In this document: in pieces, positions 51,401 to 63,701 of the stretch
Position numbering within the stretch: position 1 is the stretch's first letter
Layout of the letters: the number at the start of each line of letters is the position of its first letter
Assembly (NCBI GenBank): GCA_948144175.1
Contig: CANXME010002055.1
Location: 186,001-250,000, forward strand
Direction of reading: 5' to 3'
Source: Closterium sp. NIES-65
Lineage: Eukaryota > Streptophyta > Zygnematophyceae > Desmidiales > Closteriaceae
Length of the DNA stretch: 64,000 bases
Made by a program: the position numbers and the translations under genes
The notes under the pieces: model-generated
What the model saw: the letters and a program-made list of their open reading frames with translations, nothing else
Told to the model about the DNA's origin: nothing
Database searches by the model: none

Positions 51401-53068
51401 AAGATGGCGGCATACAACCAGCCAGTGGTGAATGCCATGTATGCCAAGCAGCTGGACAGTGGCCCCTTCCTCCCCCCACTTCCTCCCCTCGCCACCTTTT
51501 TCCCATCTTCCCCCCCCTCCTCGCCTCCCCCCTCCCACCAGCTACCAGAGCAAGATGGCGGCACACAACCAGGGGATGATGAACGCCATGTATGCCAAGC
51601 AGCTGCAGTGATCCCCATTCTCCTCTCATCCATCTCCCTCCCTCCCTTCAGCTACCAGAGCAAGATGGCGGCGTACAACCAGGCGATGATGAACGCCATG
51701 TATGCCAAGCAGCTGGACAGTGGTAACGGCACGCTGCTCAACATTTTCCACCAAGTCATTGAACAGGAGGTACGGCGTGTGTGTGTGTGTGTGCGAGTTC
51801 GTGCTTGAGGGGTTGGTGGGTATAGAGGGGGAGACGGCACGCTGGACAGTGGCAACGGCACGCTGCTCAACATCTTCCACCAAGTCATTGAACAGGAGGT
51901 GCGCATGTGTGTGTGAGGGGGCAAGGCGGGGGAGGTGCAATCTCCTTCTGGCTCACATTTCTGGTCACTTGTTTTGGATTTTGAGATTTTTTTATTTTTT
52001 TTTGCAACCCCAACATTTTACAACGCAGAAACATCGTCCTTCGTAACCGGAGCCGTGTGCTGAGCTGGCCAAAGATGGTAATCTCCCTCTACATTCGTTT
52101 GAGGGGCCTCATAACTCATCTTTTGCACGCTCTTTTGGTCTCCCCTGTTGGATGCTGTGTGCTGAGGAGCAGGTCAAGGAGGTTGTTATCTCTTTCTACA
52201 TTCTCATGACCCAGGGCAAAGCGACACTTCAGGTCAGGCAGCGAATCTCCCTTCTACATTCTCCCTTCTTTGTTTTGTTTGTTTTTCTCGTTGCACCCTC
52301 CCAATCGGTACCGATGAAACGACTGCAATTTGCGACGGTTGTACTCGCTACACGCAGCATGTAGGAGTGTAGGAGCTGGATGAGAGGTTTGAGCCGTTTA
52401 TTGTCAACTCAGAATTCCGTGCACTTGTGGCTTTTGATTGTTTCAGGAGCTGGATGAGAGGTGCGAGGACCTCATGATCGCTGAGTTCAACGAGCAGCTC
52501 GACTTTGACGTTGCTGATGCTTGCAACAAGCTCACAGCCCTTGGCCTCGTCACCCTGGTGCGTCATTGCAAGCGTGCAAACCTAGAGGGTTTTCTGAGTT
52601 GCAATGAGTTGCACCGAGTTTTAAGACGTCTCGAATCTCGTTCCAAGCATGCAAAGCTAGTGGGGTGGGAGCTGGTAATGCCCACAAGCATGTGACATAA
52701 TTCTCAGCGAGCAGCAAACTTAGTCAGGCTTAAAAGCAAAGGATAGACAGGCTTTTGTAGCAGCTGGTAATGCCCACAAGCAACAAGCTCACAGTTCTCA
52801 GCCTCATCATCAAGGTTACAAGGTATGTCTTCGCAAGCATACAAACATAGTAGGATGTCTGCATTCACCGAGCAGCTGGACTTAAGGAGAAACTTTTGAT
52901 CTATCTGAGCTGATCTTCTGACCACCTCTCATCCTCTCCCCACCAACCCCCACTCTCCTCTTGCTGCAGGATTCTGCTGGGTTCTACTCGCCTGTGTCTC
53001 TCAAGCGTGCCAATGAGATGATTGGCGTCACCACAGAGGAGATCATGTCCAAGGTCGTCCCCACATAA
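45414..53068 (+). CDS. DUF3754 (TMEM143-like) protein, 15 exons, 629 aa, probably plastid-targeted
   Basis: Exons: 45414-45740, 46254-46350, 46758-46852, 47195-47413, 47823-47906, 48439-48551, 48889-49116, 49645-49707, 50067-50169, 50631-50702, 51213-51313, 51652-51769, 52173-52232, 52447-52557, 52970-53068. Every junction keeps phase and uses GT-AG; the sum is 1,890 nt. The N-terminus ([20 protein letters not shown] onward, rich in S, R and A, few acids) looks like a chloroplast transit peptide. The middle ([54 protein letters not shown]) and the membrane-like [14 protein letters not shown] in exon 11 fit the plant DUF3754 family, whose function is poorly known. The exon 1/2 junction is the least certain. 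Most introns contain degenerate copies of adjacent exons. Confidence 0.82.
45913..46113 (+). repeat. Three tandem 68-69 bp repeats in intron 1
   Basis: Copies start at about 45,913, 45,981 and 46,050, each containing CGTCGTCCGGACTAACACCA and TGTTGGCATGAGCGACATTG. They differ at only a few bases, so the array is young. It is intronic, with no sign of exon use. Confidence 0.85.
46675..52815 (+). repeat. Degenerate intronic copies of neighbouring exons
   Basis: Copies by exon: 3 (46,675-46,703; 46,905-46,942; 46,967-47,012), 4 (47,488-47,580), 5 (47,993-48,036 and 48,054-48,068), 6 (48,183-48,213; 48,289-48,350; 48,627-48,720), 7 (49,190-49,350), 8 (49,767-49,802), 9 (50,263-50,341; 50,432-50,510), 10 (50,826-50,890), 11 (50,938-51,020; 51,074-51,155), 12 (51,391-51,462; 51,542-51,609; 51,843-51,898), 13 (52,055-52,098), 14 (52,371-52,395; 52,763-52,813). 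Some keep one or both splice sites, for example 50,263-50,341. Most are truncated or mutated, so they would break the phase if spliced in. Confidence 0.8.
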
Positions 53069-53700
53069 GGCGGATACTTATGAGGCGTCGTCCCTACACG
53101 AGGCAGTTACTTGTTCTACCTTTTTGGAGAAGAGAGCTGGCACATATTGCAACTGTGGCATCGTTCACAGCCCGTCGACCAACCACCTCGCATTCCACCA
53201 ACCGCCTCGTGTTCCACAACCGCTCCACCCATCATCACTCATTCCATGGCCTGTCCACGACTAGTCCACCAACCAATCGTCACACATTCCACGACCCTTC
53301 AACCGATAGTCACACATTCCATGGTCCTGCCATCAATCCTCCCACGTCTAGTCCGCCAATCCTCCCACACCCCCAAACTCATCCACCAATCATCACACAT
53401 TCCACAGCCCTGCCACCTGTCACCACACTACCACGTCCCGGCCTCCATTCGTCACACATTGCACAGTTCTTGTCTTACTGTCACTCATCCCAACACCCAT
53501 CCACCAATTGTCAGACACACCACCAGCCATCCACCAATTGCCATGCACTCTACACCCCAGCAGGCATTGGTCACACATTCTATCATACAAGCCTCCCAGC
53601 TGACGTCACACACCGGCCAACCAGTCAACCAATCTCTCAGATTTCACAACCCTGTCATGCGTCCTATGTAAGCTAGTATGTATTGGGTATCGTATACTTT
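53069..53700 (+). other. 3' region of the DUF3754 gene with a loose repeat
   Basis: From about 53,160 to 53,660 the sequence is a degenerate array of 20-30 bp units of the form CCACCAATCRTCACACATTCCAC. This is probably 3' untranslated or intergenic. TGTAA occurs at about 53,667. The long frames through it are repeat artefacts. Confidence 0.5.
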
Positions 53701-54963
53701 GTACGTGCTTAGTATGTGAGTGAGTGTGTGCATGTGTGTGAGAATTTTGGTTTGTGCAAGTCTTGCCCATGTAGAGTTGAGCTCCTAGTGAGCATGCTAC
53801 CACTATGTATTGATCTGAGATGCAAGCTTGCTTTGTGTTACAACCTTCTGGCCCATAGCTATCATGACACAGCACTAACCAGACAAGACCACACCTTAGA
53901 TTATGTACACGCTTATAGAAGATGTATAGACACTCCACATCCCACCAATACAGCTCCTCTCAATAGACTACGTAGTTGTTATGACGATGACCCGTCTGTA
54001 GAACCCACTCCCAGTCCATTTTCACATGTCTTGAACACCTTGCATGAGATACGCTTGCTCAGCAGAATACGCCACGTAGGGTTCAAAGCTGAGCTTTCTA
54101 CCTCGGCTGAAGCCGCTGAACGGCTCAGATTCAGGTCCCCACCATGACAGCTCCGCGGAGAGGAGGGAGCAAGTCGATCGTCCATGTGCATACATAGCAT
54201 GCTCACTCCCTGTGCGTCCGCCATAGTCTGCTTCTTCGTCTGGTAAAAGCGACTCGTGAGTCGTGACGATTAGTCTCTTTTCAGTATATACAATGGAACT
54301 GTCGAGAAACAGGAACCTTGATCTCCGGATAATCGTGAGTTCAGAAGGGTGCCTGGAGAGTGGCTTCGAGTCGACTTACGCAACTACTAGTAATGCGGTC
54401 TTGAAGACAGCCAAACGGTTTCCGCAGTGACTATTTTAGACAACGCTTGACAAACACCGAACCAGTATGGAGTTCTTGACAACACGAAAAGTGGGAACAA
54501 GCCACTGACACTTGGAGGGCCCAAGAGCCATCAACGGAAACAATCGAAGGACGAATGCTGGTGAGAAAGACCTCGATAAAGCCGTTTGGCTGCACCCTAG
54601 ATTCTGCCGCTTTGAAAAGTCTAGGTGCTCAGGAGCGGAGATACCCTTCGACCAACCAATCAAAACAAGCCTCAAAGGCAAAATCAAGAAAAGCGTTACC
54701 AAAGAGAAACGTTTAGCTCGATGAAAGAGAACATTTCAGTTCCGCAACAGAGATTCCGAGAGAGAGTAGCCACCGAATTGGAGGAAATGACGGACCGCCG
54801 TGTTTGCGCGTTTTCGATTCCTTTCGGCAGTGGCTTTGACAGCGACTCCCACCGCGCTCGCGCCCAATTCCCGCGGTCAGTTTATATTGCTGTTTCCCGT
54901 TTTTCATGACCAAACGTACAGAAGGGCAAATATTAAGTACCTGGGTTCAGTATAGAGGCCAGT
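53701..54963. other. Intergenic region
   Basis: No supported gene; frames of up to 143 codons have no recognisable content. Confidence 0.4.
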
Positions 54964-55092
54964 GGAAAAACTAAAACCCACTCGGATGACAAGCCATTTG
55001 GGAGGCATCAACCCTAAACACCTTGCCTCATGGTGTTTAGGGTTGATGCTCTCTTCGTGGCATACCATCCATGAGGGTTATATTTTTTTTTT
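54964..55092. mobile_element. Small foldback/MITE-like element, copy 2
   Basis: Same hairpin family as 44,206-44,331: ACTAAAACCCACTCGGATG at the left, GCATCAACCCTAAACACC, loop TTGCCTCAT, then GGTGTTTAGGGTTGATGC and GGGTTATATTTTTT at the right. About 80% of the positions match copy 1 by eye. The outer arms are less well paired than in copy 1. Confidence 0.75.
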
Positions 55093-56023
55093 GTCCAGAG
55101 CTGAGCGTTTGCCATGGACTCGACGAATACATTTTCAATACCCCGTAACCTAAAACCAATTTGTATTTGTGGACTTAAAAGGGGAAACTGAGAAAGAATA
55201 TGTCCCAAGGTATTGGACGCGAGCGCAGAGCAATGCGCTGTCAAAACCACTGCCCATTGGAATTGGAAATTTGAAAACACGGCTCTCTGTCATTTCCTCA
55301 CCGAATTGGCTGGAGCCTCAGAGATTCCCGGAAGGCTGCGCAGGCCGCGCGGGACGCGCCGCACGCGCAACGTTTTCCCTGAAATGTAGGGCACCGCTCA
55401 CGACCATTGGGTGGAATTGAAAGTCACAAGCATCCTTTCCACGCGTCATACGCGATTGGGGTGGACCCTCGACCCCAGCCAACGGACAAGTGAAAGTGCG
55501 GACTAATCAGTTACGGCTGTGGATGAATACACCGCTATGGTTTAGTTGCATCCTTCAAGAAAAATGAAGTGAGAACAACAGGATTGTAACACAGCTCATA
55601 CATGGCAATTCGAAGCTATGTACGATTTCACATAACACGGATGAAAATCTGCATATTGTGATGTGACAAACTCTAAGCAGCTGCAGTAGATGCTAAACTT
55701 GCATTTACTATATACAATAATATCACATCTATCTCCATAAAACCACCACCCTCCATTCTCCCCGCACGAAACTTAAGTACCAGTACATCTGTGTCAACAT
55801 CCTATGCTGTGACAAGAAGGGAGGAGAAGAAAGAAAAGCAAGGAAGACTTCCAATATCACACCCACTCTCCATACTACGCCTCAACACTTGCCCGTACCA
55901 GTACATGGCATCATGGCATGTCGTCAGATGTGCCATCGAAGTGATAACCATCATGTGAGCCATGCATGTCATATGTGCGCACTATGCACATGTCTGCCAC
56001 GCACCTAATGTATGCCATGCTTG
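55093..56023. other. Intergenic region, 3' side of the TCP gene
   Basis: No supported gene. It should contain the 3' untranslated region of the minus-strand TCP gene. Confidence 0.45.
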
Positions 56024-58229
56024 TCATGCTAAATCATGTGTGTCATGCATGCAACGTGTTTCATTACCACCATGCATGTTGTGCATGTCATGGTTATGGC
56101 CATGGTCATGGCCATGTAGTGAATGCTCATGCATGTGATGTTCATGGTCATGGCCATCCAACGAGTGCCCATGCATGTCACCATGTTCATGATCATGGCC
56201 ATGCAAAGAATCCCTGTGCATGTCATGGTCATGGAATGGAAATTCATGAGAGGGCGAAGATGAGTGGTCATGGTAGAGGTCAGACAGGCTGAAGCGATGC
56301 TCTAAAGGCGACATGGGCATGTGTGCAGGCATGTGCATGGGCACCTGCGTGGGCATGTTTGCGGGCATGTGCATGGGCATTTGTGTGGGCATGGGCATTT
56401 GCGAGTGCAAGTGCATGTCATGAAATGTGGCATGGTGTGAGTCAACTGGTGCGTCACGTGGCATGTCATGGGGGTGCGGCAAGCCATGCTGGTTTTGCAT
56501 GTCATGCGGATGCGGCATGTGGTGTGGCATGTCATGTGGGTGTGGGTGCGGCAAGCCATGGTGGCCTTGGAAAGGCATGTTGTTGAACTGTGGGAAGCCG
56601 AAAGCCAACTCCCGAGGAGAAACGTCACCACTCCCAGGTACCGCAGCCGCAGCATGAGAGTGCATACCCCATCGGGTACCATCAACGCTGTCATTCAAAA
56701 AAGCTGCTGTAGAGACTGCAATACCACCACCCATGGCACCGGCACCAGCAGCAGTGGTCGGAACAGCAGCAACCGAAGCAGCGGCCACAGCAGAAGCAGC
56801 AGTAGCAGCAGCAGCTGGAGGGCCACGGGCACCGTCACCAGCAGCAGCAACAGCTTCAGCATAAGGAGGACTTGGGTGGGTGGAAACAGCTGCATGAGCG
56901 GGCGAGGCAGGGGCGAGCGGAGGAGGAGGGCGCGGGGTAAGCAGTGGGGGAGGGTGCATTGGCTGCTGATTCTGGTATTGTTGCTCATGCTGCTCATTCT
57001 GCTCATAGTGCTGCGGCCACCGCTGCTGCGGCTGCTGCTGCGGCTGCTGCTGCTGATGGTACTGGCGAGCCTGGGGAAGGGCAAGGAGAGGTGTATCCGC
57101 CTTGGAACCCAGGGCAGATGTGGCAGGTGACCTGATGGCATGAGGACGTGAAATTGGTGCGTCTGATACTTGAGCTGGTGGTGGTGCTGGTGGGGGTGCT
57201 GCAGCAGGAGGTGCAGAAGAAGGGACAGGAGCAGGAGGAGGAGCGAGAGCAGGAGCAGGAGCAGAAACAGGAGCAGGAGCAGAAACAGGAGCAGGAGCAG
57301 GCGCAACAGCAGGAGCACGAGCAGGAGCAGAAGAAGCAGCGGTAGCTGTGCCAGCAGCAGCAGCAGAGGCTCCTGTTGCCCCTGCAGCAGCACGAGTACG
57401 AGCCCTTTCCCTTGCATGCGCCCGTGATTCCACCCTCCTCCCACCTGCCAAGCCACTCACACCAGCAGCACCACTCACACCAGCAGCACCACTCACACCA
57501 GCAGCACCACTCACACCAACAGCACCACTCACACCACCAACGCCTCTCCCACCAAACCCACCACCAGCACTCAAATCTCCTATGTTGTACCCACTAACCC
57601 CTAGTGGGTGACCTTCAGGCATGTAACCCTCATGCATGTAACCATGTGACATGTAACCCTGTGACATGTAACCACCTGGTGTGTAACCCGTTACACTGTA
57701 ACCCTCTGCTCCACACCCTCCCCTGCTCACCCCTGCAATGCCCCCAGGAGAGAACCGCTCCGGACGAGACACAGCCAAGGCGCCTGGAACATCAGGAAGA
57801 CCACCTGGAGCAACAGACGGAGCACCTGAGGGTTCATCTGAAGGAGCACCTGGCGCATTTATACCCCCTCTAGAGCTCAGAAGAGAAAACTCCTCGTCCC
57901 AGGGGAAACGGGGAGGGAGCGTGAGAGGGGCAAGGGGGATGGAAGTGGGTGGGAGAGACAGAAGCGGGGCTGGAGAGATACCAGCTGCCTTGGGGAAAGA
58001 AGTGCCAGGAGGAGGAGGAGGAAGAAGTGACAAATGAGGAGCAGTGGCAACAGGAGCAGGACGAGGGAAGGAAGAAACTGCAGCAGCAACAGCGGCAGAA
58101 GCAGCAGCGGCAGCAGTGGTAGAAGCAGCAGAAGCAGAAGCAGGAGAAGCAGGAGGAGGAGGAGGCCGAGAAGGAGCAGCAGTAACAGGAACAACAGCAA
58201 GAGGAGCAGCAGGAACGACAGCAGGAGGT

Positions 58230-58291
<62 letters not shown>

Positions 58292-58970
58292 CGGAGTGGC
58301 AGCACCAGCGGGTGCAGGAGGAGAAAGAGAAGCTGCGGATCCAGGAGGGTGGGGGGCGGACTGCGTCTGGTGTTGACCCTGCCCTTCTCCAGCCTTCCCT
58401 CCAGGTGCCTCGTAGAATGCCCCAAGGGCTGCTTTTGCTTTACCAACTTTTCCTCCCTCCTCCACTCCCCTTCCCCTCCCTCCCTCCTCCCCACCCAAAC
58501 TAACGCCTCCTCTGCCTCCTCCCCCTCTCCCTTCCATTCCACCCACTCTTCCTGACTCTCCTGGACCTCCTACTCTGTCAGACACTCCTGGTGGCGGTGG
58601 TGGTGGTGGTGGTGGTGGTTGTGCTCCTCGGAAAGCCATACCGGCAAGGCCTGGAAGGCTGCTGGGACGGTTACCTGAGTAAACGCTGGGGTAAATCACC
58701 CCGGGAAAATAACTCGTTGGTAGATGCCCTGCTGGCAAATACCCATACAAATACCTCCCTGATTCAAATCTCGCTGCTCCTCCTTCTGCCCCTGCTCCTG
58801 CTCCTGCTCCTCCTCCTCCCCCAAATGCTCCTGCTGCCCCTGCTGGTAACCCCCCTCGTGCTGACAACCCAAATGCTGCAGAGTCACCAAAGAAAGGCAG
58901 AGGCATGGCATAAGCGCCATAGCCAGCAGGACCAGGAGCACTGGGATACAGAGGAGCGCCATAGCCAGTC

Positions 58971-59009
<39 letters not shown>

Positions 59010-60628
59010 GCTGAAGCAGGTGCAGTGGGATGGTGAGGGGTTGCACGATCGTTGAGAGGGACAGCCTCACTTGCAACAACAGTAGGGTAGCCAGCAGCGG
59101 CGGTGGCGGCGGCAGCAGCAGTAGCAGAAGCAGGGTCAGGAGGCGGGAATGTGGAGTAAGGGAGAATGCTGCTGTAACCACCTCTGTAGGTGCTGCTGCT
59201 GCTGATGCCAATGCCGCGAGGTGTGGCATGGGAAAGTGGCGGGAGTGGCAACTTTGGAATTACTGCCTTATCCTCGCTATAATGCGCCTCAGAAGCAGCA
59301 GAAGCAGGCAGAGTACCAGCTGCAGCAGCAGCAGAACTTATCCTAGTGCCACCAAAACCAATGACATCAACACCTGCACGAATGCCCACAGCGGTCGCTT
59401 CTTCCACATCTAGTCCCGCAACTCCTTCCGGACCTCCTGCTGAGCCTGGTCCTCCCGAACGTGCAGGCTGCTTTGGCAGCCGAGCTATGGCATGCTGGGC
59501 ATGATACAGCAGCCACTCAAGCGCAGCAGAGGGGGTATCCGCGCCGAGCCTATCTTGCACATCATAGAAAGAAGTGGCGGCCGGGGCTGATAAGCGCACC
59601 CGCCTATCGCGCATGCCTCGGGCGGTTGGCACCTTGGAGTGGCGGTCCCGAGCCAACGCCGCCGCCGGACCTAGCATTGAGGCTCGGCCTGCTGACGAGG
59701 ACGTTCGGATGGCAGACGCCGTCGCGCCTTTTGCTCTTCCTGCCCCATCCTCCTCTCCTGCCCCTTCCCCTCCGCCTAGAGAAGCAACAGCAACTTCTCT
59801 TTCCGCTCCTTCTCCTGCTCCTCCAGTTCCTTCCCAATGACTTGTACTGGCATACTTTTGCCTCTTGCCATTCCCCCCTTCTTCACTCCCACATCCACCT
59901 TCCCCCCGCTCACCACTCGCACCTCCTCCTCCTTTCCCCCTTCCCCCTCCCCTTCCGCCTCCGCCGCTTCCCCTTCTTCCCCCTCTCGCCCGTGTGCGCT
60001 CCCCATGGTGTAGCTCCCCTTCCCCCTGCGCGCCCCCCTCCTCGTCCCCCCGCTCCCCCCACTCCTCCTCCCCCCCCTCACGCTCCAACGACTTTCCAAT
60101 TCCGACCCCGTGCCAAGTTGCCAGTCCCTGGGTCTTGTGGAACTCACGTGGCAAACTCCATCGCTCTTCTTTCTGCTCTTGTATCTCCTGTTGCTTCTGC
60201 TCCTCGCTCTGCTGTTCCAGATGCTCTTGTTGCCGCTGCTGCCGCTGCTGCTGCTGCTGCTGCTGCTGCTGCAACAGCCGTTGCTGGAGTGCTTCAGCTT
60301 CTCGCTCTTGTCTCTTCCTCTCCTCCATCTGACCAGCTAATCCACGACTGCTACTATTCGCACGCAGCGCACCCTCCCTAACAATAGTGGTTTCCCGTGC
60401 ATTTGTAGCAGTGGTAGAGTCTTTCCTTCTAGGTGCAATCGGCGAAAATCCTGCTGCATCCATCTCAGATTTCCATGACGTGGCGGCGGCGGTTGCCGAC
60501 GTGCCCATGGATGCAGGTGACGTGGACGACGACGACGCCGCGCTGGACGGTTCTGGAGGGACTGACATCGTGACACGTGGCAGTGATAGCTCAAAGACTT
60601 TGAGGAAATAGGAACCGTGCGATAACAA
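56024..60628 (-). CDS. TCP: Class II TCP transcription factor, very large (1,534 aa)
   Basis: Residues about 328-383 are a TCP domain: [20 protein letters not shown] (basic region), then FYDVQDRLG and [19 protein letters not shown] (helix-loop-helix). The basic region lacks extra residues of the class I type, so it is class II (CIN/CYC-like). TCP proteins bind GGNCC-type sites and control growth in land plants. The rest is low complexity: poly-Q coiled coil (about 115-155), Gly/Glu-rich, poly-Ala, Ala-Pro repeats (around 58,230-58,300), four GAAGVS repeats, and a His/Met/Asp-rich tail (about 1,340-1,534). Most land-plant TCPs have 300-600 residues. The start could be the second Met at 60,568 (MSVPPEPSS). 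No intron is needed. Confidence 0.88.
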
Positions 60629-61640
60629 CCTGCCTCGCCACGAACAATCTCCGGTTACTACTAAAACTGACAGATATTCTACTGATCGGTACTTAATCCT
60701 GGTTCTTCCCTGGAGTCCAGAGAAATCCTACCTTCGATAAGAGCGGTACTTAAGAAAGCGACCCAGAGGGGAGGACAGTACGGCTGCGGCAATAACACGC
60801 TGACACGTAACGGGGGGAGGTGTAACGGAAAGAGGTGTAACGGGACGAGATGTAACCGGATGGAACGTAAACGGAGGGCGCGTGATGCAGAGAGAGGCCA
60901 AGGACGGGTTGACCAAGAGACGTGCGCGTGCGACCCACGGTGGAATCAGCGCGGAGCCTGGAGTTGGATCGACGACTGCAGCTGCGATAACGCTGGACCC
61001 GCCAGCGCCGGCGACGCTGGCGGATAATTCTCGACGACGAATCCCCCCCTGAACTAGCACGAGCTCGTGCGACGGATCAAGCGACGACTGTGCAACGTGC
61101 GACGGCTGTCGACGCGCCAGCGAGCCAGCTGACTGAGCAAAAGCTGGAACGCTTCGAGCTTCCGACAGCCCGTCGTTGCCTGTCACCTCGGATGATGTCG
61201 GGGCCAATCGCGCGATACGGTGGTGTGGAGCTGCAATCACGGCTCGTAACGATGCTTCAAAGTCCGCTGCAGAAGACGACGCCGTCTCGAAAACGTTCGC
61301 GAAGTTCGCGAAGATGACAGCTGATTCTCCTGAGACGCGAGCCGCCGAAACCACCTTCCAGGAAGCACCGCCGCTTGATTTAATCACTCGGATCGTAGTT
61401 ATGCTTTGAATTGGGGATAACTGACGCTGCTGATGCTGATGGCGTGGCCGACGCTGCTGCTGACGTCCGATCGATCGAAGCTGCCGACGCCCCTCTGGAG
61501 ATCCAGGGGAAGCGAGGCGGCCGCGGTTGGTCATTTCCCCGGCCCTGCCTGGGGACCTTAGCAGATTAAAGACGTGATGATATTACTGATTGATTAGATT
61601 GAGCAGAGTCGAAACTGCAGGCCTTAAATCGCGTTGAAGC
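60629..61640. other. Upstream region of the TCP gene
   Basis: A minus-strand frame of 268 codons (60,728-61,534) is open but shows no domain. Its end overlaps a short repeat of TGTAACGG-like units (60,805-60,875). It is probably promoter or 5' untranslated sequence, though an upstream exon cannot be excluded. Confidence 0.4.
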
Positions 61641-61707
61641 TTCGCGTTTGCTCCCAGGAGGATTCGTGAGAAGACTCGGACGCACCGAGTCCCTCCTGGG
61701 ACGCGAA
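61641..61707. repeat. Long GC-rich hairpin upstream of the TCP gene
   Basis: TTCGCGT and TCCCAGGAGG (61,641-61,661) pair with CCTCCTGGGA and CGCGAA (61,692-61,707). An inner stem GACTCGG/CCGAGTC has the 5-nt loop ACGCA. It could be a structured RNA or a small palindromic element; no T run follows. Confidence 0.5.
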
Positions 61708-63701
61708 ATTGACAGGACTCCGGTCACGAACCTCCTCCTAGTACTAGGACAAAAAGCGATTATTTTCCATAGACAAATCTACTCGACTGAAAATGCTGAT
61801 CAATAGCGTCAGGATGCCGGACACGGGGATTACGCGGGTAAACTCTGTTACGAAGCTGAGTGGTTTCCGACGAAGGCTTGCTCTTGACTGGGAACGGCCG
61901 GAGAGGGTTTAATACGTCAGGCTGTGTGAAGACTGAGTCACCAGCAGGCCCAGCGCCAGAGATATTGGAAGCAGCAAGGCTTGACGAAGCCTGGCTTGCT
62001 GTGAAGCTGAGTTGCAATTGCTAGCTGCTGACGTGCGATTATGGAGGAAGAAAGCGAGGGTTCGGAACGGAAGCGACAGGGGAGCGTGAGAAAGCAGGGA
62101 GCGTCGAGAGTGGGAAAATGATGAAACTTCAAGGTAAGAAGACAGCTCAGCGCGGAAGGGTACTTAAGTTGACAATGGCGGGCTGGAATGCAAACTCGAG
62201 GCTGTGAGATTGGAGGGCTTCCAGCTTCGAGATAGGAATTGGAGCATGGGGAATTGGGGCAGGGCTGAAATATGGGTTGTTGGAAGAGACGGGCATGAAC
62301 GAATGAACATCGTGATGAGTTTGGAATGCATCGCGGCTCGAGCGTGCATGGTGGTGGTGGACGTGAATTCGGGAGGAAACCAGCGGAGTTGGCGGATATG
62401 TATTGATCCGCTAAATTAACCTGCCCCCAAGCAGGAAATTTTGGGCAGGTGAACTCTGATGAAGCAGGCTGCCGATAGTGTATTTTGCTGTGGTGGTGAA
62501 TCACGAAGCGAATAGTGTTTTTTGCTGTGGTGATGTAGAACTTCAGATATGTTGGGCAGCCGAAGGGACGAGCACGGCACATGCCATGGTCATTGGGGTT
62601 TGAAGCATTTGGGAAGGGAGAGATCCAAGTCGCCGCCAGCTGTAGCAGAATATAGCTCAGCCGACGAAAACTGCCGCCCATTTTCGCGGTTCAGAACGGA
62701 CAACCCCCCTCCTCGGGGTCGACGACCCCACGACGACCTCCGCGTGGAAAGCCCAGGCTATCTGGCTGGGCCAGGTGCTGGTGAGCCCTCGGGATGGTCG
62801 ACCACCTGTCGACCTAGAGTTCCGCTGAGACAATCCCGAGAAGGACGTCTCAGCCGCGTGTCAGAATACCAGCTCGGCAAGTCGGGCCGCGATGATCGCC
62901 ACGCGGCCACAAAGGGACGCCCGAGATAGTCCCCTGGATGGCGGGGCCACCTAGGTCTGCCAGGATGGACACGACGGGCCAACGGAAGGTCGGGGTGCTT
63001 CGCTTGGGAGAATCTCGCGCATGAACGTGGCAATGTCGGTGCATACCACACGGCATTCATCCAACGGTTGCTCACATGCGCAAGGAGAAATCCGGCCGTC
63101 CACTATCTATGGCTACGTGCAGTGGACACTGATGATGCGGGACCTGTCGGCGTCGACCAGAAGAGCATCATCGTGGTGCCACACGGCAGTGTCTCCCGAC
63201 CTCGACCTACCGAGGTGCACCTAATTCGGGACCACGCCACGTTGCCGCACGAAAGAGCCAGCGTGTAGCAGCCACGAAAAGAGCATGATGAGCGAAGCGC
63301 TTCAAGCAAGCAGCCATGCACGCCTGGTGGCACGTCGGACACGGCGCCGCCGCACGAGCGTACATGGATGGCGGCGTCGTGCACTGGGGTTTGCGTGGAG
63401 CGCCAAGTGGTGCGGAGTCGCTCACGACCATCCCCATCCGTGGTCCCCGAAATGGTCGCTCATTCCGCCTGCCATTGTGTGTGCCATTGCTTTTTTTTTT
63501 TTACCACTGACTTGACGGCCGGCACTTTGATTTTCTTTAGAGGCGTAACGTCGGCGTCGTGATAGTAGGCAGACGTGGTCGCCGACCTCTCGTAGGATTG
63601 TCTGCTGTCCCGACCTGCCAGATACCGCCGACATAGAATACGCATTAAGTAGTTTATCGACCTCACCACGCCGACTTCCTATCGCCCTAGGTCGCGGTAT
63701 C
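61708..63701. other. Region between the hairpin and the right-edge frame
   Basis: No supported gene. A repeated TTTTGCTGTGGTG occurs near 62,482 and 62,520. A minus-strand frame of 247 codons (61,938-62,681) lacks domain-like content. No LTR pair can be seen, since any partner lies beyond the window. Confidence 0.4.

Noticed and set aside
53022..53676. Frames of up to 198 codons after the DUF3754 stop
   Set aside because: Generated by the ACACATTCCAC-type repeat; no second gene needed.
56944..58555. Plus-strand frames antisense to the TCP gene
   Set aside because: Mirror images of Ala, Pro and Gln repeats of the TCP coding strand.
61938..62681. 247-codon minus-strand frame
   Set aside because: No domain, no repeats suggesting selection, many Cys/Pro/Ser scattered without pattern; overlaps other frames of similar length.
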